DNA of 34,761 nucleotides from Akkermansiaceae bacterium (GCA_903837825.1 CAILVZ010000234.1:1-34761); one strand, 5' to 3'; counted from the stretch's first letter, positions 25,697 to 34,214 are shown. Notes: a model not told the origin generated them from the sequence alone. Numbers and translations: made by a program.

Positions 25697-26602
25697 ATGA
25701 GCATCCAATGGAAGGGCGTTATGCCCGCAACACTGACCCAATTCAACGCCGACCTCACCATCGACCACGGTCTGATGGCAGAGCACGGCAAATGGCTAAT
25801 TGAGAATGGTTGCACGGCCATCGTTGCCCACGGTTCACTTGGAGAAGGGGCCACGCTCTCGTTCGATGAAAAAATCGCGCTGCAAAAAACCTACGTCGCC
25901 GCGCTTCCAGACAGCCCGATCATCCCAGGAGTGGCTGCGCTCTCGACTCGTGAAGCTGTGGACATCGCCAAGGCCGCCAAAGACAACGGTTGCCGTGGCC
26001 TGATGGTTTTGCCTCCTTACCTTTACGCATCGGATTGGCGCGAAATGAAGACGCACATGACGGCGGTGATCAACGCCACCGACCTTCCGTGCATCATTTA
26101 TAACAACCCAGTCGCATACAAAACCGACTTCACCCCAGCGCACATCAAGGAGCTCGCTGACGAGTGTGCAAATGTCGAGTCGGTGAAGGAATCATCCACC
26201 GATGCGCGTCGCATCGCGGGTATCCGCGAGCTTTGCGGGGATCGCCTCGCCCTTGGTGTTGGAGTGGACGATTGCGCGCTTGAGGGCGCTGCGATGGGCG
26301 CGAAGTTCTGGATCACTGGTGTGGGTGGCGCATTCCCGAAGCACAACGTGAAACTTTGGGATCTCGCCACCAGCGGACGCATCGAGGAAGCCATGCCACT
26401 CTATCACTGGATGCTCGACATGTTGCGCATGGACACGGTGGTCAAATTTGTTCAACTCATCAAGCTCCAGCAAAATCTCGCAAGCGGTGGCAAGCTCGGC
26501 AACAACCGGGTGCGTCCACCACGCTTGGAACTCGTGGGTGATGAGCTGGCCACGGCCACTGCGATCATTGAAAAAGCCCTTGCAACAGCTCCTGTGATCT
26601 AA
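25697..26602 (+). CDS. DapA-family lyase, probable 1-pyrroline-4-hydroxy-2-carboxylate deaminase
   Basis: A 301-residue TIM-barrel of the dihydrodipicolinate synthase/N-acetylneuraminate lyase family. The Schiff-base lysine is K164 in VESVKESS, the proton-relay tyrosine is Y135 in CIIYNNPVAYK, and the ketoacid-binding loop is HGSLGEGATLSFDEK. In hydroxyproline operons this family member removes ammonia and water from delta1-pyrroline-4-hydroxy-2-carboxylate to form 2-oxoglutarate semialdehyde. That role is inferred from its place between the epimerase and the semialdehyde dehydrogenase. A sugar-acid dehydratase producing the same semialdehyde is the main alternative. It starts 18 bases after the epimerase stop and is in the same operon. 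Confidence 0.83.
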   Translation: MSIQWKGVMPATLTQFNADLTIDHGLMAEHGKWLIENGCTAIVAHGSLGEGATLSFDEKIALQKTYVAALPDSPIIPGVAALSTREAVDIAKAAKDNGCRGLMVLPPYLYASDWREMKTHMTAVINATDLPCIIYNNPVAYKTDFTPAHIKELADECANVESVKESSTDARRIAGIRELCGDRLALGVGVDDCALEGAAMGAKFWITGVGGAFPKHNVKLWDLATSGRIEEAMPLYHWMLDMLRMDTVVKFVQLIKLQQNLASGGKLGNNRVRPPRLELVGDELATATAIIEKALATAPVI

Positions 26603-26673
26603 TCACTTGTTGGAACATTGATCGAACTTAAAAGGTCACTTCCATTCCCATTGACGATCTAACATCCACTCGC

Positions 26674-28233
26674 ATGATCACCTCACTTCTTGGCTCATCC
26701 TTCATCGGCTACTCCCGCTCCACCGGCACCGAACCTTGCGGCACTGCGGCGCAACCCGGAACTGGCAGTGTGTTAGAGCCGGTCTATCATTCGGCCACTC
26801 CCGATGAAGTGGAGCGTGCGATGGCACTCGCGGCGTCGGCGTTCCCGATCTTTTCCAATCGATCCGCCACGGATCGCGCGGGATTTCTTCGGGCGATCGC
26901 GGTGGAGATCGAAGGGGTGATTGAGGATGTCGTTGAGCGCGGCATGTTAGAAACGGCGCTTGCCGAGCCCCGCTTGCGAGGCGAGATGGGTCGTACCACT
27001 GGCCAACTCCGGATGTTTGCCAATCTCATCGAGGAAGGCTCTTGGGTTGATGCGCGCATCGATCGCGCGGATCCAGACCGCAAGCCGATCCCGAAAGTGG
27101 ATTTGCGTTCGATGCTTCGTCCGCTCGGACCGGTGGCGGTATTTTGCGCGAGCAATTTTCCGTTGGCTTTTTCGGTGGCGGGTGGCGATAGCGCTTCGGC
27201 GTTGGCGGCGGGATGCCCGGTGGTCGTCATCGCTCACGCTTCGCATCCGGGGGTTGCTGAGATCATCGCTTCCGCAGTGATTCGCGCGGCCAAACTCACG
27301 GGCATGCCAGAAGGAGTTTTCTCGGTGCTTTACGGCGGCGGCCGCAAGGTGGGTCAAGCGGTCGTGAAGCACCCCGTCATTCAAGCCGTTGGCTTCACTG
27401 GGTCACGCTCGGGGGGCACCGCGCTGATGGCGACTGCGGCGAGCCGGCCTCAACCGATCCCCGTGTATGCGGAAATGAGTTCGGTGAATCCGATCGTCGT
27501 TCTTCCCGGTGCGTTAGATCGTGGCGAAGATGAATTGGCCACGGCATTTTTTGGGTCGCTCACGCTTGGGGTTGGGCAGTTTTGTACGAACCCAGGATTG
27601 GTGTTTCTCCCTGCAGGAAAAGGTGATAGATTTCTCGCCAAACTGAAGAGCCTCGTGGAAGCCGGCGCGCCAGGGACCATGCTCAATGCGGCGATCTGCA
27701 AGTCTTTCGTCGCCTCGACCGCGGCGATTGCCTCGGCACCCGGTGTAGAAACTCTCGCGCGTTGCAGCATCGAGGCGGGACAAGACCAAGCCGCACCCGC
27801 GGTGTTTGTGGTCTCGATCGAGGACTTCCTCAAGAACCCCTTGTTACAGCATGAGATGTTTGGCCCAGCGACCCTAGTGGTGCGTGGGACCTTGGAGGAA
27901 ATCGAGTCTGCGATCCTCGGATTGGAGGGGCAATTGACCGCGAGCCTTCACGCGACCGAGGCCGAACTCGCGGCTCACTCAGGCCTCGTCTTCGCCCTGC
28001 AGAATCGCGCGGGACGCGTCATTTTCAATGGCTTTCCGACGGGCGTGGAAGTCTGCAATAGCATGGTGCATGGTGGACCATTTCCAGCGACCTCCGATGG
28101 ACGTAGTAGTTCGGTCGGCACCATGTCGATCTTCCGATTCTGCCGCCCAGTCTCGTGGCAAAGTTTCCCAGATGCAGCACTGCCCGCAGAACTTCAAGAG
28201 GCGAACCCACTTGGCATCCGCCGGATGGAGTGA
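26674..28233 (+). CDS. 2,5-dioxovalerate (2-oxoglutarate semialdehyde) dehydrogenase
   Basis: NAD(P)-dependent aldehyde dehydrogenase that would oxidise 2-oxoglutarate semialdehyde to 2-oxoglutarate, the last step of hydroxyproline breakdown and of some sugar-acid routes. Of 519 residues, the catalytic cysteine is C304 in GVGQFCTNPGLVF and the general base E267 in YAEMSSVNP. VAVFCASNFPLAFSVAGGD and GCPVVVIAHASHPG resemble the long KGSADH subgroup rather than ordinary aldehyde dehydrogenases. It follows the DapA-family gene by 71 bases. Its stop lies only 21 bases from the stop of the convergent dnaE2 gene, with no clear terminator between them. Confidence 0.87.
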   Translation: MITSLLGSSFIGYSRSTGTEPCGTAAQPGTGSVLEPVYHSATPDEVERAMALAASAFPIFSNRSATDRAGFLRAIAVEIEGVIEDVVERGMLETALAEPRLRGEMGRTTGQLRMFANLIEEGSWVDARIDRADPDRKPIPKVDLRSMLRPLGPVAVFCASNFPLAFSVAGGDSASALAAGCPVVVIAHASHPGVAEIIASAVIRAAKLTGMPEGVFSVLYGGGRKVGQAVVKHPVIQAVGFTGSRSGGTALMATAASRPQPIPVYAEMSSVNPIVVLPGALDRGEDELATAFFGSLTLGVGQFCTNPGLVFLPAGKGDRFLAKLKSLVEAGAPGTMLNAAICKSFVASTAAIASAPGVETLARCSIEAGQDQAAPAVFVVSIEDFLKNPLLQHEMFGPATLVVRGTLEEIESAILGLEGQLTASLHATEAELAAHSGLVFALQNRAGRVIFNGFPTGVEVCNSMVHGGPFPATSDGRSSSVGTMSIFRFCRPVSWQSFPDAALPAELQEANPLGIRRME

Positions 28234-28254
28234 TGCTCGCATGAGCGGGGAGTT

Positions 28255-31200
28255 TCAGTGGAAATCGTGCGACCGAGCGGCATGCTCGGGCTCAATCCCA
28301 TCTAGCTCTTGGACGTGGATGACATAGACGGTCGGTTGATCGCCCTCCGAGCGTTGAAGGATTCCCTCAACCCAGAGAAAGGGTTCGCCGCTGATCACGC
28401 GCCGTAACCGGTGAAAGGTGCTCTTGGGAACAAAGAGGTTGGCGATGCCTGTCTCATCTTCAAGCGAAATGAAGCAATGCCCCTTCGCAGTGCTTGGCCG
28501 CTGACGGCAGATGACCATCCCCGCAAGGGTGATCGGAACGCCATGCGGAAGGTGATGCAAATCCTTGGAACGTAGCACATTGCTACTGCCGTAGGCCTCC
28601 CTCCAAAGAGCCATGGGATGAGAGCCGATGCTTGCGCCTTGGGTGGTGAAATCGGCAGTCAGCCGCTCCCCCGCCGACATGGGCGGTAATACCGACCGAT
28701 GCTCCGAACGGCAGGGGATGAGCAGATCGTCATGGAGTGGCAATTCTACCTGCCACAAGGCGTCCCGCCTGTGTTGGATCTCCGGCATCCCATTCAACGC
28801 CCCCGCCTTGGCCAACAGTCGCTTCTCCTTCGCGGTCGGACGAGTTCTTGTTAGAAAATTTTCGAATGAACTAAAATGCTCTTTCCGCCGTTCTTCCGTG
28901 ATCCGGTGCATCGTCTCAGCGGATAAGCCTTTGATTCGGTGCAGGCCGAGGCGCAGAGTTTGATCGTCCTCCACCTCGGTGAGCACCTCGCTGAAGAGAC
29001 AGGAAACCGGCTTGATGCGAATGCCATGACGCTTCGCATCCTGCATGAGCGTGTTGACCGAGTAGAAGCCCATGGGCTGATGGTTGATGAGTCCCGCGTA
29101 AAACTCGGCCGGATGATGCACCTTCAACCAGCAACTGGCATATGCGATGAGCGCGAAGGAAATGGCGTGGCTTTCTGGAAAACCATAGAGCGCAAATGAC
29201 CCGATGGATGCGATGATTTTCTCTTGGACCTCTTTCGAGACACCGCGCTCGGTCATGCCACGGCGGAGCTTGGTGGTCACGTTTTCCATCCGGTCGTCGC
29301 TCCGCTTGAATGCCATCGCTCGCCGAAGCTCGTCGGCCTCAGCGCCGCTGAAACCCGCAACGGTCATCGCCATTCGCAACACTTGCTCTTGGAAGAGCGG
29401 AACGCCTAAGGTGCGGCGTAGGATCTCCTCACAGGCGGGATGAATGAAGTCGATCTTCTCCCGGCCATTCCTGCGGTTCAGATACGGGTGGACGAGATCG
29501 CCGACGATCGGCCCAGGCCGGATGATCGCCACCTGGATGGCAATGTCGTAAAATGTTTGGGGGCGCATCACTGGCAAGGTGGCCATCTGCGCACGGCTCT
29601 CAACCTGGAAGGTACCGATGGTGTCAGCGCGACACAGCATCTCAAATACGGCAGGATCGTTCTTGGGGATGGTGGCAAGATCTAACGGATGGCCACGACG
29701 CGAACGGATTTCTAACGCATGTTCAAGCGAGGCCAACATCCCGAGACCTAGCAGATCGATTTTGACAATTCCCATGTCTTCGCAATCGTCCTTGTCCCAT
29801 TGAACGACGCATCGCCCCGCCATGGTGGCAGGTTGCAAGGGCACGACCGCATCAAGCCCGTGATCGCAAACGATCATCCCGCCGGAGTGCTGCCCGAGAT
29901 GCCGTGGCATCCCTAACACTGCGTGATAAAGGTGGTTCAGCGCAGGAAGCCGTGGATGCGATGGCGGCAAAATCCCAGAAACGCGCTCTTCAAACTCGGC
30001 CTCATGGTCTCTTCCCTTTGATTCACCTCCGCCAAACGAAGATGGGCTCGCCGAAAACCGCTCCGCAACCGATGGTGGAAATCCTAACACTTTGCTCATC
30101 TCGCGGAATGCGGACTTCGGCCGATACGTGATGACATTGGCGGTCATCGCTGCATTGCGAGTCCCATATTTTCGGAATACGTGTTGGATGACCTCTTCGC
30201 GCCGATCGCCCGAGGGGAAGTCGATGTCAATGTCAGGCCAGCTCCGGCGGTTTTCTGATAGAAATCGCTCGAATAGCAACCCGCCGCCGACAGGATCCAC
30301 CGAGGTGATGCCCAAGGCGTAGCAAACCACGGAGTTTGCCGCAGATCCGCGGCCTTGGCAGAGGATGCCACGCCCACGGGCGAACTCGACAAGGTCGTGG
30401 ACGATGAGGAAATAGCCGGGAAATCCTAGCCGGTGGATCATGGTCAACTCATGCTCGAGCTGTGCACGGACCTTGCTACTACAAACCCCGTAGCGACGTG
30501 ACGCCCCAGCGTAGGCGTGCCGGCGGAGCAAAGTCGATTGCTCGGCAACGGACAGGGGATGGCCGTGACCATCGGGGAAATCGGGGAAGCGGTAGTCGAG
30601 GTTTTCCAGGGTGAAACCGATTCGCTCCGAAAGCCGCCGCGTGTTTCGAATCGATTCGGGTAGATCGGCGAAAAGCGCGGCCATCTCGCGAGGTGACTTG
30701 AGGTGCCGCTCGCCATTCGGGTAGAGCAGTCGGCCCGCACGGTCGAGTGGCGCGCGGTAGCGAAGGCAGGCAAAGGCGTCTGCGAGGCGGCGGTCACTGC
30801 GGGTCGCATGCAGAGGCGCGTTGCTTGCCAACAACGGAAGCCGCAGGTGGCTTGCGAGATCGATGAGTTCGCGGTTCAAGCGGCCATCGTCTCTCAAGCC
30901 GTGGCGGTGGATCTCGACGTAAACATTGGCATGCCCAAAGACGTGGATCAAGCGCTGCGCGGCGTGCAGTGCGCCTGTGCGATTATTCGCGAGCAAGCGG
31001 CGGCATAACGGACCGTCACGGTCGCCAGTGAGAGCGATGAGATGGCCTTCTAATGGAAAAAATTCATGCGCGGCTTCTGGCATGAGATGGAAATCGGTGA
31101 GGTGGCGTGATAACATTCGGTAGCCCTCGCGTGAGGCACAGAGTACGGGGATGCGCGTTTCATCCGCGAGGGTGATGGTGCTTCCCACCAAGGCTCGGAT

Positions 31201-31380
31201 TCCACAGCGTTGCGCCGCATGGTGAGCGCGTGCGGAGCCGTAAAACCCTGCGATGTCGGTGATGGCGATGGCTTTACAACCGATTTCCGCCGCTCGCTGG
31301 ACCATCGATTCGGGTTGGCTTGCTCCTAACAGAAATGAAAAAGCCGAGCGTGCGTGCAACTCACAATAGCTCTCTTTCAC
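28255..31380 (-). CDS. dnaE2: error-prone DNA polymerase III alpha subunit DnaE2
   Basis: Alpha-type replicative polymerase used for damage-induced translesion synthesis with ImuA and ImuB. It has an N-terminal PHP domain (YCELHARSAFSFLLGAS), polymerase palm motifs WPDIDIDFPSGDR (D383, D385, D387) and VKIDLLGLGML (D542), which supply the catalytic aspartates, and a C-terminal OB-fold region (VPITLAGMVICRQRPSTAKG). I chose the GTG at 31380: it overlaps the ImuB stop as GTGA, implying translational coupling, and gives 1041 residues starting VKESYCELHARS as in other DnaE2 proteins. A longer frame to 31578 lies inside imuB and is rejected. It is the last gene of the SOS cassette. Confidence 0.94.
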   Translation of the reverse strand: MKESYCELHARSAFSFLLGASQPESMVQRAAEIGCKAIAITDIAGFYGSARAHHAAQRCGIRALVGSTITLADETRIPVLCASREGYRMLSRHLTDFHLMPEAAHEFFPLEGHLIALTGDRDGPLCRRLLANNRTGALHAAQRLIHVFGHANVYVEIHRHGLRDDGRLNRELIDLASHLRLPLLASNAPLHATRSDRRLADAFACLRYRAPLDRAGRLLYPNGERHLKSPREMAALFADLPESIRNTRRLSERIGFTLENLDYRFPDFPDGHGHPLSVAEQSTLLRRHAYAGASRRYGVCSSKVRAQLEHELTMIHRLGFPGYFLIVHDLVEFARGRGILCQGRGSAANSVVCYALGITSVDPVGGGLLFERFLSENRRSWPDIDIDFPSGDRREEVIQHVFRKYGTRNAAMTANVITYRPKSAFREMSKVLGFPPSVAERFSASPSSFGGGESKGRDHEAEFEERVSGILPPSHPRLPALNHLYHAVLGMPRHLGQHSGGMIVCDHGLDAVVPLQPATMAGRCVVQWDKDDCEDMGIVKIDLLGLGMLASLEHALEIRSRRGHPLDLATIPKNDPAVFEMLCRADTIGTFQVESRAQMATLPVMRPQTFYDIAIQVAIIRPGPIVGDLVHPYLNRRNGREKIDFIHPACEEILRRTLGVPLFQEQVLRMAMTVAGFSGAEADELRRAMAFKRSDDRMENVTTKLRRGMTERGVSKEVQEKIIASIGSFALYGFPESHAISFALIAYASCWLKVHHPAEFYAGLINHQPMGFYSVNTLMQDAKRHGIRIKPVSCLFSEVLTEVEDDQTLRLGLHRIKGLSAETMHRITEERRKEHFSSFENFLTRTRPTAKEKRLLAKAGALNGMPEIQHRRDALWQVELPLHDDLLIPCRSEHRSVLPPMSAGERLTADFTTQGASIGSHPMALWREAYGSSNVLRSKDLHHLPHGVPITLAGMVICRQRPSTAKGHCFISLEDETGIANLFVPKSTFHRLRRVISGEPFLWVEGILQRSEGDQPTVYVIHVQELDGIEPEHAARSHDFH

Positions 31381-32855
31381 AAGTAAATTCCCTCCAGTGT
31401 CCAGCGGTTGGGTGTTTGAAAAACCAAGCGGAGCAGGTGGCGGTTCATCAGTTGGATGTCCCACTCGAGTCTTTGCCATGATGCATCGGGGTTCCACCAA
31501 CTCCCCGAGGTCGGAAATGGGCCGCGGCGATCCGTGATTTCGCCCGGATGTGGGCCAGTGAGTAGTGCTAAGGGCCATGGCTTGCGGTTGCGTATCTCGT
31601 GGGCGACGGCGACCTCACGCGGCGGCCGGAACCGATGCAAGGGAACTGGGCATGCGGGGTGTGCCGTGGAATTCGGAGCTGCCGGCGGCACCCCAGCCGC
31701 TGGATGGAGGACGAAATCATCGGGAAAAAATGAGTCGCTAGGCGCTGGGATACCCACACGCCCATGGCCTAACAGCGCATCCAGTTTTGCCAGCGTTTCG
31801 GCCCAGCGTTCGGGTTGTGGCAGTTGGCGGCCGAACCATTCACGCTGTGCTGCGGTCGCGAAGGTGGTTTCTGCATCAAGTCGCAATGCGGCGATCGGCG
31901 CAGCGGCTTTCAGCGAATCTAACAGATTTTGCAGAGGTGACAGCATTCCCTCGACGGCGGTCTGTGGCTCGGGCAGACGCACGCGCCGCATCCATTCGGC
32001 ACCGGATGTTAGCACGAGTCGTATTTCCAAGCAACTTGCCGCGAGGTGGCGTGATGCCAAACGCCCAGCAAGCGTGTGAAGTAGGCGCTTGAGTGCGAAA
32101 GCTAGAGGGTCAAGCGAGACCAGCGGGTCATCGAAATCCACCACTTGGCCGAACGATTCGGGTGGGCGGTGCAGACGCAAGAGGCGGCAAGTCTTGCCAT
32201 GAACGAGGTCGTGCCATGTGCCAACATCGGGCCCAAGCCGTTCGGTGACGGCTTGGCGCGGCAATTTCATAAAATCTCCGAGCGTCCGCAAACCCCAAGA
32301 TTCTAACAATTTTACTGAGGGATGTCCCGCCGCAAGCAAGTCGAGCACTCTGAATGGCAGCGGCGCAAGATTCGCGGGGGAAACCATTTTTCCGCGCGTC
32401 GCGGGGTGCTGTGATGCAAGATGGGCGAGGTCTGGGGTCAGCGCGCGCGCGTGGTGGATTGTGGCATCTGCCAATGCCAAACGCTCCAGCGCTGCGGTCA
32501 CGGGGTTGGACCGACCTGATAGATCGACAATCACCGCATCGGGCGCTGTGAGTTCGACATCTGCGGCAAGCGACTCAGCGATGAGGAAAAGCTCGTTGCG
32601 CAGGATAGCTTCCGCCGCGGGATCTCGCGAGAGGATCCTCAAGTCAGGGCAACGAACGAGCGCGCGATGAAGCGGCCACCCGTTACTGATCCCGGCAATC
32701 CGCGCCGCAGGGTTGGTGGCGAGTAGAGGCAGCTTTTCGCGGCTGGTGGATGCGGGTCCCACGTCGAGGACCGCACAGGGGTATGTTCCCTCCATCGCGC
32801 GATTTCGCAGGGCCGCGATGATGGGGAAATCCTGAAGGCAAAGGGCGGCAAACAT
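31377..32855 (-). CDS. imuB: ImuB, Y-family polymerase-like mutagenesis factor
   Basis: Adaptor of the ImuA-ImuB-DnaE2 mutasome, thought to link the sliding clamp to DnaE2. From the ATG at 32855 (MFAALCLQDFPIIAALR) it has 492 residues. The fold follows Y-family polymerases (ESWGLRTLGDFMKLPRQAV is the thumb/HhH region), but the catalytic acidic residues are missing: the usual DE pair reads VIVDLSGRS. That is the expected state for ImuB, which is non-catalytic. The C-terminus is proline-rich and then has the ImuB tail WNPDASWQRLEWDIQLMNR. It starts 5 bases after the imuA stop and overlaps dnaE2 by 4 bases. A longer frame to 33056 overlaps imuA and is rejected. Confidence 0.91.
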   Translation of the reverse strand: MFAALCLQDFPIIAALRNRAMEGTYPCAVLDVGPASTSREKLPLLATNPAARIAGISNGWPLHRALVRCPDLRILSRDPAAEAILRNELFLIAESLAADVELTAPDAVIVDLSGRSNPVTAALERLALADATIHHARALTPDLAHLASQHPATRGKMVSPANLAPLPFRVLDLLAAGHPSVKLLESWGLRTLGDFMKLPRQAVTERLGPDVGTWHDLVHGKTCRLLRLHRPPESFGQVVDFDDPLVSLDPLAFALKRLLHTLAGRLASRHLAASCLEIRLVLTSGAEWMRRVRLPEPQTAVEGMLSPLQNLLDSLKAAAPIAALRLDAETTFATAAQREWFGRQLPQPERWAETLAKLDALLGHGRVGIPAPSDSFFPDDFVLHPAAGVPPAAPNSTAHPACPVPLHRFRPPREVAVAHEIRNRKPWPLALLTGPHPGEITDRRGPFPTSGSWWNPDASWQRLEWDIQLMNRHLLRLVFQTPNRWTLEGIYL

Positions 32856-32860
32856 GCGAG

Positions 32861-33496
32861 TTAGGTGGCGCGGCGGAGTTGGGCCGACGATGCTTGCACG
32901 CGTGGGAGCAGCTCCGCTTGAGCACGGTCGAAGTCCGCCAATGAAAGTCCAGCGGAGAGTGAAACCCTTAGGCGCGCGCAAGGGACTAGCGGGGAGGTGG
33001 CGAGCACCACCAAGCGTAGCCCAGTGCGCTCGACCGCTTGTTTCATCCGCCACCACGCTGCCGCCGGGAGCGCGTTGAGGTCCTGTCGTTTGACGCCGGT
33101 AGAATCTAACAGAACAAATGGCATGTTGCCGTCATGCACGAGCAAGTCTGCCGCCTTGAGCATTTCGAGAGCAGATGCGCAGCGAACCCACACCAATTTC
33201 GAACAGGCATCCCCCCGAAAGGAATTGGGGTCAAAGGCATCGGCGCCATCGATCAGCACGAGTTGTGGCAGTGGATTGGCCACCTCGGGCTCGTCTAGCA
33301 GACCGGCCATAAACAAGGCGAGGCCTGCGCTTGGCCCAGCGGGTAGGACTTCCGAGATGGCACCGATGGGGAATGAGTCGACCGAAAATGGCTTCTCTAA
33401 CAACGGATTGGGCGCTGGGTTTGGGCGCATTCCATGCGCTTGCGGGAATTGATCACGCAGTTGCTGACGTAAGATTTCTACTGGCGAGGCAGCCAT
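32861..33496 (-). CDS. imuA: ImuA, RecA-like translesion synthesis factor
   Basis: First gene of the three-gene damage-induced mutagenesis cassette. The 211-residue protein resembles the RecA fold: ISEVLPAGPSAGLALFMAGLL (about 47-67, split at residue 20) sits where the Walker A loop should be, but lacks the GK[ST] needed for nucleotide binding. LPQLVLIDGADAFDP and GLRLVVLATSPLVPCARLRVSL are typical of ImuA/SulA-like proteins. It probably works as an accessory protein with ImuB and DnaE2. The ATG at 33496 lies 28 bases downstream of a perfect LexA-type box, so the operon should be induced by DNA damage. Confidence 0.87.
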   Translation of the reverse strand: MAASPVEILRQQLRDQFPQAHGMRPNPAPNPLLEKPFSVDSFPIGAISEVLPAGPSAGLALFMAGLLDEPEVANPLPQLVLIDGADAFDPNSFRGDACSKLVWVRCASALEMLKAADLLVHDGNMPFVLLDSTGVKRQDLNALPAAAWWRMKQAVERTGLRLVVLATSPLVPCARLRVSLSAGLSLADFDRAQAELLPRVQASSAQLRRAT

Positions 33497-33514
33497 GAGT
33501 GGACGCTAAATGCA

Positions 33515-33548
33515 AATCCATGAATGTTCAAGTGAACACTCATGGATT
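33515..33548. repeat. 34-bp near-perfect palindrome around the LexA box
   Basis: Two 16-base arms (33515-33530 and 33533-33548) separated by AG are reverse complements with one mismatch. The arms extend ten bases beyond the 14-base LexA box on each side, starting AATCCATGA and ending TCATGGATT. As RNA this could form a long hairpin in the imuA leader; as DNA it could hold two or more overlapping binding sites. Confidence 0.85.
33525..33538 (-). promoter_or_regulatory. LexA (SOS) box of imuA-imuB-dnaE2
   Basis: TGTTC-AAGT-GAACA matches exactly the TGTTC-N4-GAACA LexA motif described for Verrucomicrobia. It lies 28 bases upstream of the imuA start, an ideal place to block transcription. The box is the centre of a larger palindrome (33515-33548). 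Confidence 0.9.
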
Positions 33549-33631
33549 CGTCGCATCCGAGGCCAACCGATGGGTTACGGCCATCGTAGATCCCTCTGAG
33601 ATGGGGCTAAAACGCAGAGAAAACCGACGAT

Positions 33632-34018
33632 TTATTTCATCGGTGCAATGAACATGCACTCCTTGCCCTTGTCATTCACGATGACCATTTTCTGTTGGTC
33701 ACCATTTTTGCCGGGAGGGCCGACATGCTTGATGGTGTATTTCTTTTTGCAGGAGTCGCAGTGGACCGTGCCACCATTGTGGCAAAGGGCTTGTGCATCC
33801 TTTTCGCTGGCAACTTCTTTTACGCTCACCGATTTGCACTCCATGCAGACCAAGGCATAGCGGCTGCCCTTTTTCATGCTTTGGATGTTTTGTGGATTCG
33901 ATTCCTCAAGGTAAGTTCCAGTGACAAGCGGGCCCTTGCCAGGGGGCGAGGCTGACGCTGCGGTGACGAGACTGGCGGCGAATGCGGCCATGATCAGGCT
34001 TTTCAGGGTTGATTTCAT
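33632..34018 (-). CDS. small exported Cys-rich (zinc-ribbon-like) protein
   Basis: Unrecognised protein of 128 residues from the ATG at 34018 (a frame reaching 34072 has an un-signal-like N-terminus). It has a signal peptide (MKSTLKSLIMAAFAASLVTA, cleavage near ASA). The mature part carries two CxxC pairs, CMEC and CDSC, about 24 residues apart with one further Cys (ALCHNGG) between them and one near the C-terminus. This resembles a zinc ribbon or redox-type metal site. The mature protein starts with PPGKGPLV and is Lys-rich. It is preceded by inverted-repeat sequences at 34123-34197. No function can be assigned; metal binding is inference from the cysteines. Confidence 0.65.
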   Translation of the reverse strand: MKSTLKSLIMAAFAASLVTAASASPPGKGPLVTGTYLEESNPQNIQSMKKGSRYALVCMECKSVSVKEVASEKDAQALCHNGGTVHCDSCKKKYTIKHVGPPGKNGDQQKMVIVNDKGKECMFIAPMK

Positions 34019-34122
34019 ATGGGGGGTATTTGTTTCGTTTTGGCACAATTTCCATGTGGCCGAATCATTCATTCATGCGTGCTCGACTCCATCCGTTGGG
34101 ATCAAGACGCATTTTGCACCTT

Positions 34123-34197
34123 AGCATGAAATGCTGGAAAAATCAAGAATGCGTCACCCGTTGATCGCGCATTGTAGACTCGAAGTCATTTCATGCT
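34123..34197. repeat. 11-bp inverted repeat upstream of the Cys-rich protein gene
   Basis: AGCATGAAATG occurs at 34123-34133 on the plus strand and again on the minus strand at 34187-34197. The first copy is part of a small hairpin, AGCAT-GAA-ATGCT (34123-34135). The pair lies between the end of the partial LacI-type gene and the start of the Cys-rich gene, so it could be an operator or a processed RNA end. Confidence 0.3.
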
Positions 34198-34214
34198 GTC
34201 TCGATGCCGAGTGA

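Noticed and set aside
30092..31123. Plus-strand frames opposite dnaE2
   Set aside because: The minus-strand polymerase is intact and well conserved here; the plus-strand translations show no recognisable domain.
31381..31578. Longer DnaE2 start at 31578
   Set aside because: It lies wholly inside imuB, and the added 66 residues are not DnaE2-like. The GTG at 31380 overlapping the imuB stop fits the cassette.
32856..33056. Longer ImuB start at 33056
   Set aside because: It overlaps imuA by about 200 bases; the ATG at 32855 gives the usual MFAALCLQDFP start.
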